Assembly (NCBI GenBank): GCA_025356795.1
Contig: JANXRR010000226.1
Span: 1-6,798, forward strand
Direction of reading: 5' to 3'
DNA: 6,798 bases
Source of the DNA: Bacteroidia bacterium
GTDB lineage: Bacteria > Bacteroidota > Bacteroidia > Cytophagales > Cyclobacteriaceae
Shown: positions 1 to 6,798 of the stretch, piece by piece
How positions within the stretch are numbered: position 1 is the first letter of the stretch
How the letters are laid out: each line of letters begins with the position of its first letter
The notes under the pieces: model-generated
Seen by the model: only the letters and a program-made list of their open reading frames with translations
Told to the model about the DNA's origin: nothing
The model's database searches: none
Position numbers and translations under genes: made by a program

Positions 1-1306
1 TGGGTGTATTTATATTATTATCTCTTTCCGAAAATGGATAAGGAAGAAAATTACGTGTACGCTCAGCACCAGCTGCACCAGGGCCAGGTCTACCAAACCT
101 TCGGCTATCTTCAAGCCTCATCCCAGATAGAAATAATTCCACACATCGTTGCTTATAAATTTCATCGAGGATTGCTTGAGCTGTATTTGCGCCTGTGTAA
201 GTTGTAGCTAAACCTGTACCTATTCCAAGAGCATCCGTTGCTGGGTCTTTTGTAAGAATTTTATTTAATTCTGTTACAGCGGCAGGTAAATCAGAAGATG
301 CTTTTCTAACGTTAGCTTCTGCTTTAATAAGCGTTATCTCTCCTGGTCTATAGATTGGTACTCCCGTTCCGTTGGCCGCAAAAAAACTTGCCTTGGCTAA
401 ATTATTTGGCGGAGTTGCAACAATTGTGTTAAAAAAGAATGGGATTCTTTTATCAGCAGGATTAACAGCTGGAATCACTGCCGGTAAACTAAACTTAGCA
501 TCAAATGGCTCGGTAACATTCCTTGCATTAAAACTAGAAAAATACAAAGCGTTCTGCGAGGAGTTGTCATGATTTAAAACTGATTTCACCGTTACAGCTA
601 ATAATACAGCGCTGGCAGCGGTTAGTGCCTTATCGTAATTACCTGCCATTAAAGCATATCTTGCTATCAAAGCATTAATTGTATTTGGATAATCGATTCC
701 GCTTGCAATTTGTGCCGTGAATACAGAAGATATTGGAGCTTTAGCTAATTCAGCAGAGGCAGCTTCCAATATGGCAACCGCCTGATTTAAAACCTCTACT
801 CTTGTTACAAAGGTTGCATTTTTGGTAACCTCAATAGTTGCCTTCTCCCAAAACATAGCAAGATTACCTAATGCAAGCGCCTTAAAAATTGCTGCATGAG
901 CTTGTAAAGCTCCCTTAGTGCCTTGATCCGATACAATACCTAAGTTTTTTAAAATGATATCTGCATTAGACTTTACAAGATTAGATTGATTCCAAAGATT
1001 TGTAAGTACGCTATTATCACCTATAACAGAGCCTCCTCCTTGCAAAAGCAATTGTTCATTTGTATTTCCAGAATTAAGGACGTTTAGCTCTCCAGTTAGG
1101 AGGCCGCTGGTTGTTGGAACAGAATATTCTGGTGATGCTCCTCCTACAGAATATTTATAGGAAAGACCATTGGCAAGGGTTATAAGACCTGCAACGTCAT
1201 TTATAACTTGGGACTCAGAAGCTGCACTTGGATTCAAGTATTCATCGTTGCATGATGAAAAAAGAATGACTCCAACTAGAATGATTGACTTATATATGAT
1301 TTTCAT
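1..1306 (-). CDS. SusD/RagB-family nutrient-uptake outer-membrane lipoprotein (3' end cut by window edge)
   Basis: Surface lipoprotein that binds substrate and acts as the lid over the SusC channel encoded just upstream. I translated it by hand from the ATG at 1306-1304; 435 codons are open to the window edge. The N-terminus is a lipoprotein signal: basic start MKIIYK, hydrophobic core, lipobox FSSC with Cys19 as the acylated residue. The acidic NDE after the Cys fits surface-export signals of Bacteroidota lipoproteins. SusD-family landmarks follow: helical TPR-like stretches (about 133-150, 205-236), the segment YRPGEITLIKAEANVRK (319-335) with the family's AEA, a helix ending in LNKIL (347-351), then ILDEIYKQRCVELFLSGMRL (379-398) and DSRRFGR (400-406), equivalent to the usual ER..EL..EG.R..D..R. 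The tail RNFLPYPFSERDNN (418-431) is the typical end of this family, so probably only a few codons are missing. The gene lies 25 bp after susC with no terminator between, so the two are surely co-transcribed. Substrate unknown. Confidence 0.93.
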   Translation of the reverse strand, partial: MKIIYKSIILVGVILFSSCNDEYLNPSAASESQVINDVAGLITLANGLSYKYSVGGASPEYSVPTTSGLLTGELNVLNSGNTNEQLLLQGGGSVIGDNSVLTNLWNQSNLVKSNADIILKNLGIVSDQGTKGALQAHAAIFKALALGNLAMFWEKATIEVTKNATFVTRVEVLNQAVAILEAASAELAKAPISSVFTAQIASGIDYPNTINALIARYALMAGNYDKALTAASAVLLAVTVKSVLNHDNSSQNALYFSSFNARNVTEPFDAKFSLPAVIPAVNPADKRIPFFFNTIVATPPNNLAKASFFAANGTGVPIYRPGEITLIKAEANVRKASSDLPAAVTELNKILTKDPATDALGIGTGLATTYTGANTAQAILDEIYKQRCVELFLSGMRLEDSRRFGRPGPGAAGAERTRNFLPYPFSERDNNINTP

Positions 1307-1331
1307 ATTTTTCTAAGTTAATAACCTTTAT

Positions 1332-4300
1332 CTAAAATTTTAAAGTGAGTTGTAGTTTATAAGAACGAGGGATAGGTACATTACCAAAATCTACTCCTCT
1401 AATAATGTCACTATTACCTCCAGAATTAGTCTCTGGGTCAAATCCATTATAATTATCCCATGAAATTAAATTCCTTCCTGTAAAGCCAATGTTAGCACTG
1501 TTAATTCCTTTGAAAGGACTCTTTATGTTATACGAGAGGCCTATTTCACGAAGCTTCACAAATGAACCATTATCTATTCTCCATTCTTGGGTATTATAAA
1601 AGGCATAAATATATCCTCTTGGTAATTCGCCTTTATATTCCTTCTCTGCGTAATCTCCAATGCCAACGCCTTGACGTGTTCTTTTGTCTGCATTGAATAC
1701 ACTAACACCTTGTACAAAATCAATTAAGAAATTAAAATTAAAATTTTTGTAAGAGATATTATTTACGAATGATCCTGTCCAGTCAGGATTTGGATTACCA
1801 ATGATAGTGCGAATGTTTGCACCTGACGGTTGACCTGCTCCATCGCGTTGAGATGTATATTGAAGCGGAGTAGCAGAATTTTGAGTACCCTTTTCACTTT
1901 GTAAGTTTCCAAGCGTTGTTAGCAATGGGTTACCGTTAGCATCTCTTGCAATAGCGGTTCCGTAAAATACACTAGCAGGAGCACCTTCAATTAAATAAGT
2001 AGGAGCACCTGAGTTGGTAGCAATTGCAATAGTTGGGCTTCCTAATTGCGTTACTTTATTTCTATTTCGGTTGTATATAAAAGTAAAGTCCCACTTGAAG
2101 TCACTCGTTTCAATGGGTGCAATGTTTAATGAAATTTCCATTCCATTATTTTCCATTTTACCGACATTATCAATAATGCTTGTGCCACCTTGAGATGAGG
2201 CAAGGCCACGGTTAACAATTAAATCTTCAATACTTTGATTATAGAATGTAACGCCTAGGTTAATCTTATTTCGCCAAAAACCAAAGTCTGCACCAAACTC
2301 AAGTTCGGTCATTCTCTCTGGTTTTAAATTTGGGTTTGCTAATTGAGAATTGGGAACAATTGTATTTTTTCCTAGATAGGCAACTGGACTATATTGCCAG
2401 AAACGATCGTAAGAACCAATGCCTGTAAAATTACCAGCTTGCCCCCAAGAAGTTCTTAGTTTTAAAGAATTGATTACATCTGTTCCGATATTATTTTTCC
2501 AAAAATCAAGATCTGATGCTACCAAACTCGCACTCACCTTCGGGAAAGTTTGAGTTGCCTGAGAGGGTCCAAACTTAGAAGATTGATCTCTTCTAACAGC
2601 TCCCGTTACGAAAGCAAGATTTTTATAACCTACTGTTGCCTGTACAAATGTACCCTGAAGACTATATTGATCTAGAGAATAACTTGCAAGCACGGTTGTA
2701 CTTGCCGCTCCGTTTATAGTAGTTATAAAAGGAGCAAGTGTCTGACCATTTGCCTGCTGATACTCGGATCTAAAATATTGATAACTATTTCCTATAATGG
2801 CAGTTAATTTAAAATCAGAGGATAATTGTCTTTCATAAGAAATGTTTATGTCATTATTTAGCAGAGTAACACTATTACTTGCATTTGCAGCATATCCACT
2901 CGGGTATAACCCTGCAGGTAATCCTGCAGCAGCAGAATAGGCATACGGATTAATCAAACTTCTGCCTACTTGAGTGTAAGAATCAACACCTAAAATAAAG
3001 TCAATACCGAGACCCTTTATGGGTGACAAATTCAATTGAAGATCGTTTACCGTTCTACTTACAGATTGAGTGAAACTCATATCTTCAATTGTTGATAATG
3101 GATTTAACCTTGTAGGTTCAACGGGCAATAATTTGCCAGCAGCATCTCTCTTAGTTATGTCATAAATGTTGTTGGTAATATTTATTGAATTGATTGGGCT
3201 ATAGAAAACATTTCCATTTGCTTTTTCATTCGCAAATGAGTTGGCATAAGAAAGTCCTACGCTTAGTTTTGCCCAGTTGGTTAAGCGTTGATCTATTCTA
3301 GCCCTTAAATTATATCTTCTAAAATCCGTACCCTTTATTATGCCCTCGTTGCGCACATATGAAACTGATGAGAAGTACTGAGTTTTATCATTACCACCGC
3401 TTACAGAAAAATTGTTATCTGTTCCATAGCCTGTTCTAAAAATTTGATCTTGATAATCGTAACGAGTCACGTCTACAGTATTCGAACGCAAAAAAACCGA
3501 AACACCATCTCGGGTAATTGGGGTTAACGTCTCTCCTGGACCAGGTGTATTTGTTCCTAGAGCCCCAATGGTATTTAAGCGTAAACTGGCAGAACCAAAC
3601 TGCTTTCCGTAGGTAGAAATAGGAACTTTTTTTCTCAATTCATTCACATTCATACTTGTAGAAAAAGTAAATTGTGGAGCTCCAGATTTACCTTTTTTTG
3701 TAGTAATTAAAACTACCCCATTTGCAGCTCTCGTTCCATATTGTGCGGCAGCAGCAGCTCCATTAATTACTGTTAACGTCTCTATGTCAGATGGATTAAT
3801 ATCTACCAAGCGATTATTACCAAGTGATTCAGAACCAACCTGTCCGTTTAATGCTGTTTGAGAAACGTTAACAGTTGAATTACTTACTACTACTCCATCA
3901 ATAACATAAAGAGGATCAGAATTTCCAGAAAGTGATTTTACTCCACGTAGCCTAATAGTCATACCACCAGATGGATCTCCAGAATTTTGAGTTATTTGAG
4001 CTCCCGGTACTTTTCCTTGCAAGGCAGCGAATAAATTACTGGACCCCGATTTTTGCAAAGCATCTGAGCTAACTGTAGAAATATTGTTTCCTAATTCTCT
4101 CCGTGCAGCTTTCAATGTTGATCCAGTTACAACTACCTCATCTAATGCTCGTGTATCTGGCTTAAGAGCAACATTGATCGGGGAGGTTGAAGAACCATCT
4201 GCTTGCACATCAATAGTTGTAGAGGCGTATCCAATAAAACTTATCACAAGTTTTACCGTGCCACCAGAAACACTTAAGGTAAAGTTACCATCTGCATCTG

Positions 4301-4490
4301 TAACGGTACCCGAAGTAGTACCCGACACCAAAACAGATGCACCGGGTAGTCCTTGCTGCGTTTCGCTATCGGTAACTTTGCCACTAATAGTTACCGATTG
4401 GCTTTGACCCAGTGTGGCGGTGCAAAACAACATACAAACGAGTGCCGCTTGCAGCAACTCACGCCAGTTAAAAAGGTAGAATTTGATCAT
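1332..4490 (-). CDS. SusC/RagA-family TonB-dependent outer-membrane transporter
   Basis: A 1052-residue beta-barrel transporter that imports an oligomeric nutrient across the outer membrane using TonB energy, working with the SusD lipoprotein encoded next. Visible in order: a Sec signal peptide (about 1-29, hydrophobic LLQAALVCMLFCTATLG); a carboxypeptidase-D-regulatory-like domain (about 34-110, with SGKVTD, GLPGASV, TDADGNF and SFIGY); a TonB-box-like DEVVVTG (117-123); a plug domain with LQGKVPGAQI (157-166), IRLRG (179-183), the SusC-specific PLYVIDGV (193-200) and GAAAAAQYGTRAANG (244-258) before ITTKKGK; then a long barrel ending in LQLTLKF with the terminal Phe typical of outer-membrane proteins. 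Length is normal for SusC. There is no STN signalling domain before the regulatory-like domain and no FecI/FecR pair nearby, so sigma/anti-sigma control is unlikely. The ATG at 4490 keeps the whole signal peptide; the next in-frame Met (residue 20) would destroy it. First gene of the susCD operon, divergent from a DeoR regulator. Substrate cannot be inferred. Confidence 0.96.
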   Translation of the reverse strand: MIKFYLFNWRELLQAALVCMLFCTATLGQSQSVTISGKVTDSETQQGLPGASVLVSGTTSGTVTDADGNFTLSVSGGTVKLVISFIGYASTTIDVQADGSSTSPINVALKPDTRALDEVVVTGSTLKAARRELGNNISTVSSDALQKSGSSNLFAALQGKVPGAQITQNSGDPSGGMTIRLRGVKSLSGNSDPLYVIDGVVVSNSTVNVSQTALNGQVGSESLGNNRLVDINPSDIETLTVINGAAAAAQYGTRAANGVVLITTKKGKSGAPQFTFSTSMNVNELRKKVPISTYGKQFGSASLRLNTIGALGTNTPGPGETLTPITRDGVSVFLRSNTVDVTRYDYQDQIFRTGYGTDNNFSVSGGNDKTQYFSSVSYVRNEGIIKGTDFRRYNLRARIDQRLTNWAKLSVGLSYANSFANEKANGNVFYSPINSINITNNIYDITKRDAAGKLLPVEPTRLNPLSTIEDMSFTQSVSRTVNDLQLNLSPIKGLGIDFILGVDSYTQVGRSLINPYAYSAAAGLPAGLYPSGYAANASNSVTLLNNDINISYERQLSSDFKLTAIIGNSYQYFRSEYQQANGQTLAPFITTINGAASTTVLASYSLDQYSLQGTFVQATVGYKNLAFVTGAVRRDQSSKFGPSQATQTFPKVSASLVASDLDFWKNNIGTDVINSLKLRTSWGQAGNFTGIGSYDRFWQYSPVAYLGKNTIVPNSQLANPNLKPERMTELEFGADFGFWRNKINLGVTFYNQSIEDLIVNRGLASSQGGTSIIDNVGKMENNGMEISLNIAPIETSDFKWDFTFIYNRNRNKVTQLGSPTIAIATNSGAPTYLIEGAPASVFYGTAIARDANGNPLLTTLGNLQSEKGTQNSATPLQYTSQRDGAGQPSGANIRTIIGNPNPDWTGSFVNNISYKNFNFNFLIDFVQGVSVFNADKRTRQGVGIGDYAEKEYKGELPRGYIYAFYNTQEWRIDNGSFVKLREIGLSYNIKSPFKGINSANIGFTGRNLISWDNYNGFDPETNSGGNSDIIRGVDFGNVPIPRSYKLQLTLKF

Positions 4491-4658
4491 GAAAATTGGG
4501 TTTGAGGTTGAACGTTTAATTTTGAAAGCACTATTTTTTTAAAAAATTGAACAAAATTGCAAAAAACAGTAATAATGAGATGAATTTGCGTTTTTTTTCG
4601 AGAATTACAATATCCCATCAATAAAATTCTGTAAAATCGTGCAAATACGTTTCAAAAT
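4491..4658. promoter_or_regulatory. Divergent control region between susC and the DeoR-family gene
   Basis: This 168-bp AT-rich spacer separates two genes transcribed away from each other, so it must contain the promoter of the susCD operon and that of the regulator. It holds long A/T tracts, including a T6A6 palindrome (4535-4546) and a run of eight T (4591-4598). The 9-bp sequence ATTTTGAAA at 4519-4527 recurs inverted as TTTCAAAAT at 4650-4658, each arm close to one start codon; this could be an operator pair or chance in AT-rich DNA. On the susC-directed strand I found no convincing Bacteroidota -33/-7 promoter pair. Neither start codon has a strong Shine-Dalgarno sequence, which is usual in this phylum. 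The existence of promoters here is inferred from gene orientation. Confidence 0.7.
4557..4588 (+). promoter_or_regulatory. Candidate Bacteroidota-type promoter for the DeoR-family gene
   Basis: TTG at 4557-4559 is followed after 21 bp by TGAATTTG at 4581-4588. The latter matches the Bacteroidota -7 consensus TAnnTTTG at all fixed positions but one, and the spacing lies within the usual range for the -33/-7 pair. It would give a leader of about 60-65 nt before the ATG at 4659. A second near-match, TACGTTTC at 4646-4653, is too close to the start codon unless the mRNA is leaderless and has no TTG at the right distance. In such AT-rich DNA a chance match is quite possible. Confidence 0.28.
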
Positions 4659-5408
4659 ATGCTAAAAGAGGAGCGGCACAATTACATTCTAAACGAGGTA
4701 AGAATCCGAAATCGAGTTCTTCTAACTGATATTTCCAAAAAATTAGATGTCTCTGAAGACACCATCAGGCGAGACCTAAATCATTTAGATGAGCAAGGCA
4801 AAATAAAGAAAGTACATGGCGGAGCAATCTCCAGTTCATTTCATTTATATAGCTACCGTGAAGATCAAATTTATGCGCACGAAAGCAAATCAGTAATAGC
4901 AGAAAAAGCAATCAAGCTCATTCAAGATGACTCAGTACTTTTGATGAGTGGGGGCACAACGAACCTAGAAGTTGCCCGCTTATTGCCTGATGATAAAAGA
5001 ATAACGGTTTTTACACCAAGCTTACCCGTTGCCATGCAGTTATTGGTGCATCCCCTAATTGAAACAATATTTATAGGAGGTCGACTTTCAAAAGATGCCC
5101 AAATAGCGCTAGGAGGAGAGGCTATCCGTACACTCTCTCAATTGAAGGCCGACTTATGTTTTATGGGCACAGGAAATCTGGAGCTTGCCGCAGGCCTAAC
5201 AGAATTTGATTGGGAAGTAGTTCAATTAAAAAAGGCCATGCTTGATTCAAGTAAAAGAATGGTGGTGCTAACCATCTCAGAAAAGATCAATTCGTCTCAA
5301 CGTTTTAATGTCTGCCCTACTTCTTCCATCCATACACTTATTACAGAGTTAAGCCCGACATCTGAAATGCTAAAGTCGTTTGTCGAAAAGGGGCTAGAGA
5401 TTTTATAA
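4659..5408 (+). CDS. DeoR-family transcriptional regulator
   Basis: A 249-residue DNA-binding regulator, normal length for the DeoR/GlpR family, whose members usually repress sugar-metabolism genes and are released by a phosphorylated sugar. The start MLKEERHNYI fits the usual start of the family. The N-terminal helix-turn-helix covers about residues 5-57, with the recognition-helix signature VSEDTIRRDL (31-40) and the closing VHGGA (52-56). The DeoR C-terminal sensor domain spans about 74-232: SVIAEKAIKLI (78-88), a phosphate-loop-like GGTT (98-101), FIGG (138-141), LKADLCFMGTGNL (162-174) and GLTEFDWEVVQLKKAML (179-195). The effector cannot be named. It is divergent from susC, so control of the susCD operon and of itself from the shared spacer is the simplest inference. 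It converges on anmK, ending 23 bp from that gene's stop; its TAA stop is the start of a TAAT repeat tract. Confidence 0.94.
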   Translation: MLKEERHNYILNEVRIRNRVLLTDISKKLDVSEDTIRRDLNHLDEQGKIKKVHGGAISSSFHLYSYREDQIYAHESKSVIAEKAIKLIQDDSVLLMSGGTTNLEVARLLPDDKRITVFTPSLPVAMQLLVHPLIETIFIGGRLSKDAQIALGGEAIRTLSQLKADLCFMGTGNLELAAGLTEFDWEVVQLKKAMLDSSKRMVVLTISEKINSSQRFNVCPTSSIHTLITELSPTSEMLKSFVEKGLEIL

Positions 5409-5429
5409 TTAATTAATTAATTAATTAAT
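5406..5429. repeat. (TAAT)6 tandem repeat at the convergent gene junction
   Basis: Six perfect TAAT units. The first contains the TAA stop of the DeoR-family gene, and the tract ends two bases before the anmK stop codon (5432-5434, read on the minus strand). The inner 20 bp (5409-5428) equal their own reverse complement, so the tract could extrude as a weak A/T-only cruciform or hairpin. Because the stop lies in the first unit, gain or loss of downstream units would not change either protein. It fills essentially the whole 23-bp gap, and no GC-rich hairpin terminator is seen there for either gene. Confidence 0.95.
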
Positions 5430-5431
5430 CA

Positions 5432-6631
5432 TTACTCCGGCAGCGAAATCTTCCCCATCGAAACGCTCGGTATTCCATTTCTTACTGCGCCATATTGCAC
5501 CTTGCCTCCGCAAATACATTCGTTAGCAAGTGTGGCAAACAACACCGCCTCTTTTGCATCGGGGTTAATCCCTAAATCTGCCGTAGTCAAAAAAGTTGCC
5601 TTAGGCATTTGCCGTTTTATATTTTGCATAAGCATTGGATTATGCATGCCACCACCGCTCGAGTAAATCTTAAAAGTTTTGGTTTTTAATCCCTTATCCA
5701 ATGCCGATACAATCATATCAGCCGAAAGGTGATTGAGTGTAGCCATAGCATCTTCTAAAGAGATTGGCTGAGTGCCTGACTTTAGTTTTGCTCGCTCTAA
5801 ATAATCGAGATTAAAAACCTCTGGCCCCGTTGTTTTAGGAAATGGTTGACCAAAAAAAGAATCTTCTTTGAGTGACTTTAATAGATTTTCATTACAAGTT
5901 CCCTTAGTGGCGATAGAAGCATTCTCATCAAAAAATTTACCTTTCACATTTTTTTGCACCAGCGCATCCATCATTGTGTTGCCAGGGCCAACATCGGTAC
6001 TAAATACTTCATCTGCATTAAGATTGCCAGGCAAATATGTAAAATTGGCTATGCCCCCTATGTTGAGCATCACACGATCCTCATCCTTCTTAGAAAAAAT
6101 TAAAAAATCTCCATAAGAAGCAAGTGGAGCGCCCTCGCCACCCGCAGCAATATGCTTCTGCCTAAAATCACTAATGGTGATAATTCCTGTTGCTACAGCC
6201 ATGTGGTCGCCATCGCCAATTTGTAATGTGGCGTTCCCAAAATTTATATTACCGTGTTGTGTTTTAGGTGCATGATAAATTGTTTGCCCGTGGCTTGCAA
6301 TTAAATCTACGCGCTCTGGCTTTATGTTCCATGCATTCAAAGATTTTAAAATCATTTCCGCATGTACTAAGCCTACCCAGGGGTTTAGTAAACATACTTT
6401 TTCTAAGCTTACTTGTTGTTTGGAAAAAACAGATTTTATTTCAGTCTTAAATGCAAGATCGTAAGATACCGTTTCAAATTTTACTAATTCAATTTTTGTA
6501 TTCTGTCCGTTGCCGGAGAATCGGCACAAGGCAATATCTAAACCATCCAAAGAAGTGCCCGACATTAAACCAATAATTAATCTCTCTTGCTTGCTTCCTA
6601 TGGCATACAGTTTTTCTATTTGCTGATTCAT
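5432..6631 (-). CDS. anmK: Anhydro-N-acetylmuramic acid kinase
   Basis: Cytoplasmic enzyme of cell-wall recycling that hydrolyses the 1,6-anhydro ring of anhydroMurNAc and phosphorylates it with ATP to give MurNAc-6-phosphate. It is an actin/hexokinase-fold kinase of 399 residues. Motifs seen: phosphate-1 loop IGLMSGTSLDGLDIAL (20-35), SHGQT (113-117), QIGDGDHMA (137-145), DFRQKHIAAGGEGAPL (155-170), LNIGGIANFTYLP (189-201), DVGPGNTMMD (213-222), KTTGPEVF (266-273), YSSGGGMHNP (323-332) and DAKEAVLFA (358-366). Asp213 in DVGPGN corresponds, by motif order and spacing from the E. coli protein as I remember it, to the Asp reported as general base in characterised AnmK, so the enzyme should be active. 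About 13 extra N-terminal residues relative to E. coli fit Bacteroidota homologues and support the ATG at 6631. That ATG overlaps the stop of the upstream membrane-protein gene as ATGA, with no clear Shine-Dalgarno site, suggesting translational coupling. Convergent with the DeoR-family gene. Confidence 0.96.
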   Translation of the reverse strand: MNQQIEKLYAIGSKQERLIIGLMSGTSLDGLDIALCRFSGNGQNTKIELVKFETVSYDLAFKTEIKSVFSKQQVSLEKVCLLNPWVGLVHAEMILKSLNAWNIKPERVDLIASHGQTIYHAPKTQHGNINFGNATLQIGDGDHMAVATGIITISDFRQKHIAAGGEGAPLASYGDFLIFSKKDEDRVMLNIGGIANFTYLPGNLNADEVFSTDVGPGNTMMDALVQKNVKGKFFDENASIATKGTCNENLLKSLKEDSFFGQPFPKTTGPEVFNLDYLERAKLKSGTQPISLEDAMATLNHLSADMIVSALDKGLKTKTFKIYSSGGGMHNPMLMQNIKRQMPKATFLTTADLGINPDAKEAVLFATLANECICGGKVQYGAVRNGIPSVSMGKISLPE

Positions 6632-6798
6632 CTCGATGATTTTTCTATTCTAGATTTGCGCTGATAAGCCTCTACCGATTGAACCTTGCTACCATAATGC
6701 AAACTCGCATTAATTTCATAGCCATACAAAAGAATAATAGTTACTAATTGTATCCATGCCATTAACGCAATTAACGCACCGATAGAACCATACACTTT
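6628..6798 (-). CDS. YihY/BrkB-family inner-membrane protein, C-terminal fragment
   Basis: The last 56 codons of a gene that enters from the right edge; I translated it by hand. It reads KVYGSIGALIALMAW and continues IQLVTIILLYGYEINASL, then ends in a short polar, basic tail (AYQRKSRIEKSSR). One hydrophobic helix of about 20 residues preceded by YGSIGA and followed by GYEINA closely resembles the final transmembrane segment of YihY/BrkB proteins (typically YGSLGA...LLGAEINA). These are multi-pass inner-membrane proteins of uncertain function, once mislabelled as ribonuclease BN. The TGA stop (6630-6628) overlaps the anmK ATG by 4 bp in the same strand, so the two genes form an operon. The assignment rests on a short segment. 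Confidence 0.8.
   Translation of the reverse strand, partial: KVYGSIGALIALMAWIQLVTIILLYGYEINASLHYGSKVQSVEAYQRKSRIEKSSR

Noticed and set aside
4..572. Plus-strand open frames at 4-207 and 372-572
   Set aside because: They lie antisense within the clear SusD coding frame and resemble no family I recognise.
1307..1331. Gap between susC and susD as a possible terminator or promoter site
   Set aside because: Only 25 bp of AT-rich sequence with no hairpin; it is an ordinary intra-operon spacer.
3729..3759. SusC plug motif variant: Asn and Gln where the common form VLKGAAAAALYGSRAANG has Lys and Leu
   Set aside because: The motif is otherwise intact, and substitutions at these positions fall within normal SusC family variation.
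4084..4407. Plus-strand open frame of 107 codons
   Set aside because: It is antisense to the SusC N-terminal and plug coding region, whose minus-strand protein is unmistakable.
4535..4546. T6A6 palindrome as a transcription terminator
   Set aside because: It has no GC stem and no loop, and it lies upstream of both divergent genes, where no transcript would be ending.
6149..6169. His160 in the AnmK motif DFRQKH, where E. coli has Asp (DFRRRD), as a possible lost catalytic residue
   Set aside because: Counting along the E. coli protein from memory, the reported general-base Asp falls in the D-T/V-GPGN motif, which is intact here (Asp213). The His is therefore a lineage variant, not a lost catalytic base.
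5868..6450. Plus-strand open frames at 5868-6116 and 6268-6450
   Set aside because: They are antisense to anmK, which shows all family motifs in its own frame.
1..6798. tRNA, rRNA, CRISPR array, insertion sequence or phage genes
   Set aside because: Coding sequence fills nearly all of the window; I saw no spaced direct repeats, terminal inverted repeats with target duplications, transposase motifs or cloverleaf-like segments.

Overview
The window looks like chromosomal DNA from a member of the Bacteroidota, probably a Cytophagales-type environmental bacterium. The evidence is an AT-rich sequence, an adjacent SusC/SusD outer-membrane nutrient-uptake pair, start codons preceded by A-rich sequence rather than strong Shine-Dalgarno sites, and an AnmK protein with the N-terminal extension I associate with this phylum. 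The genus cannot be named from the sequence alone.

Layout from left to right: (1) 2-1306, minus strand: a SusD/RagB-type surface lipoprotein gene, complete at its 5' end and cut by the left edge of the window, probably just before its stop. (2) 1332-4490, minus strand: a full-length SusC/RagA-type TonB-dependent transporter, upstream of susD in the same operon with a 25-bp gap. (3) 4491-4658: an AT-rich divergent intergenic region that must hold the control signals of both the susCD operon and the next gene. (4) 4659-5408, plus strand: a DeoR-family transcriptional regulator. (5) 5406-5429: a perfect six-copy TAAT tandem repeat at the junction of two convergent genes. (6) 5432-6631, minus strand: anhydro-N-acetylmuramic acid kinase (AnmK). 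(7) 6628-6798, minus strand: the C-terminal end of a YihY/BrkB-type inner-membrane protein, whose stop overlaps the anmK start by 4 bp.

How the genes may work together: SusC and SusD form a lidded outer-membrane channel that captures and imports a glycan or other oligomer using TonB energy. The divergent DeoR regulator is the obvious candidate for controlling that operon in response to a phosphorylated sugar. AnmK makes MurNAc-6-phosphate from anhydroMurNAc during cell-wall recycling and is translationally linked to the membrane protein gene. A link between AnmK's sugar phosphate and the DeoR regulator is possible but rests only on proximity. The substrate of the SusCD pair cannot be read from the window, because no glycoside hydrolase or other enzyme gene is present beside it.

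The rest is ordinary for this phylum. I found no RNA gene, mobile element, CRISPR array or clear evidence of a new system.
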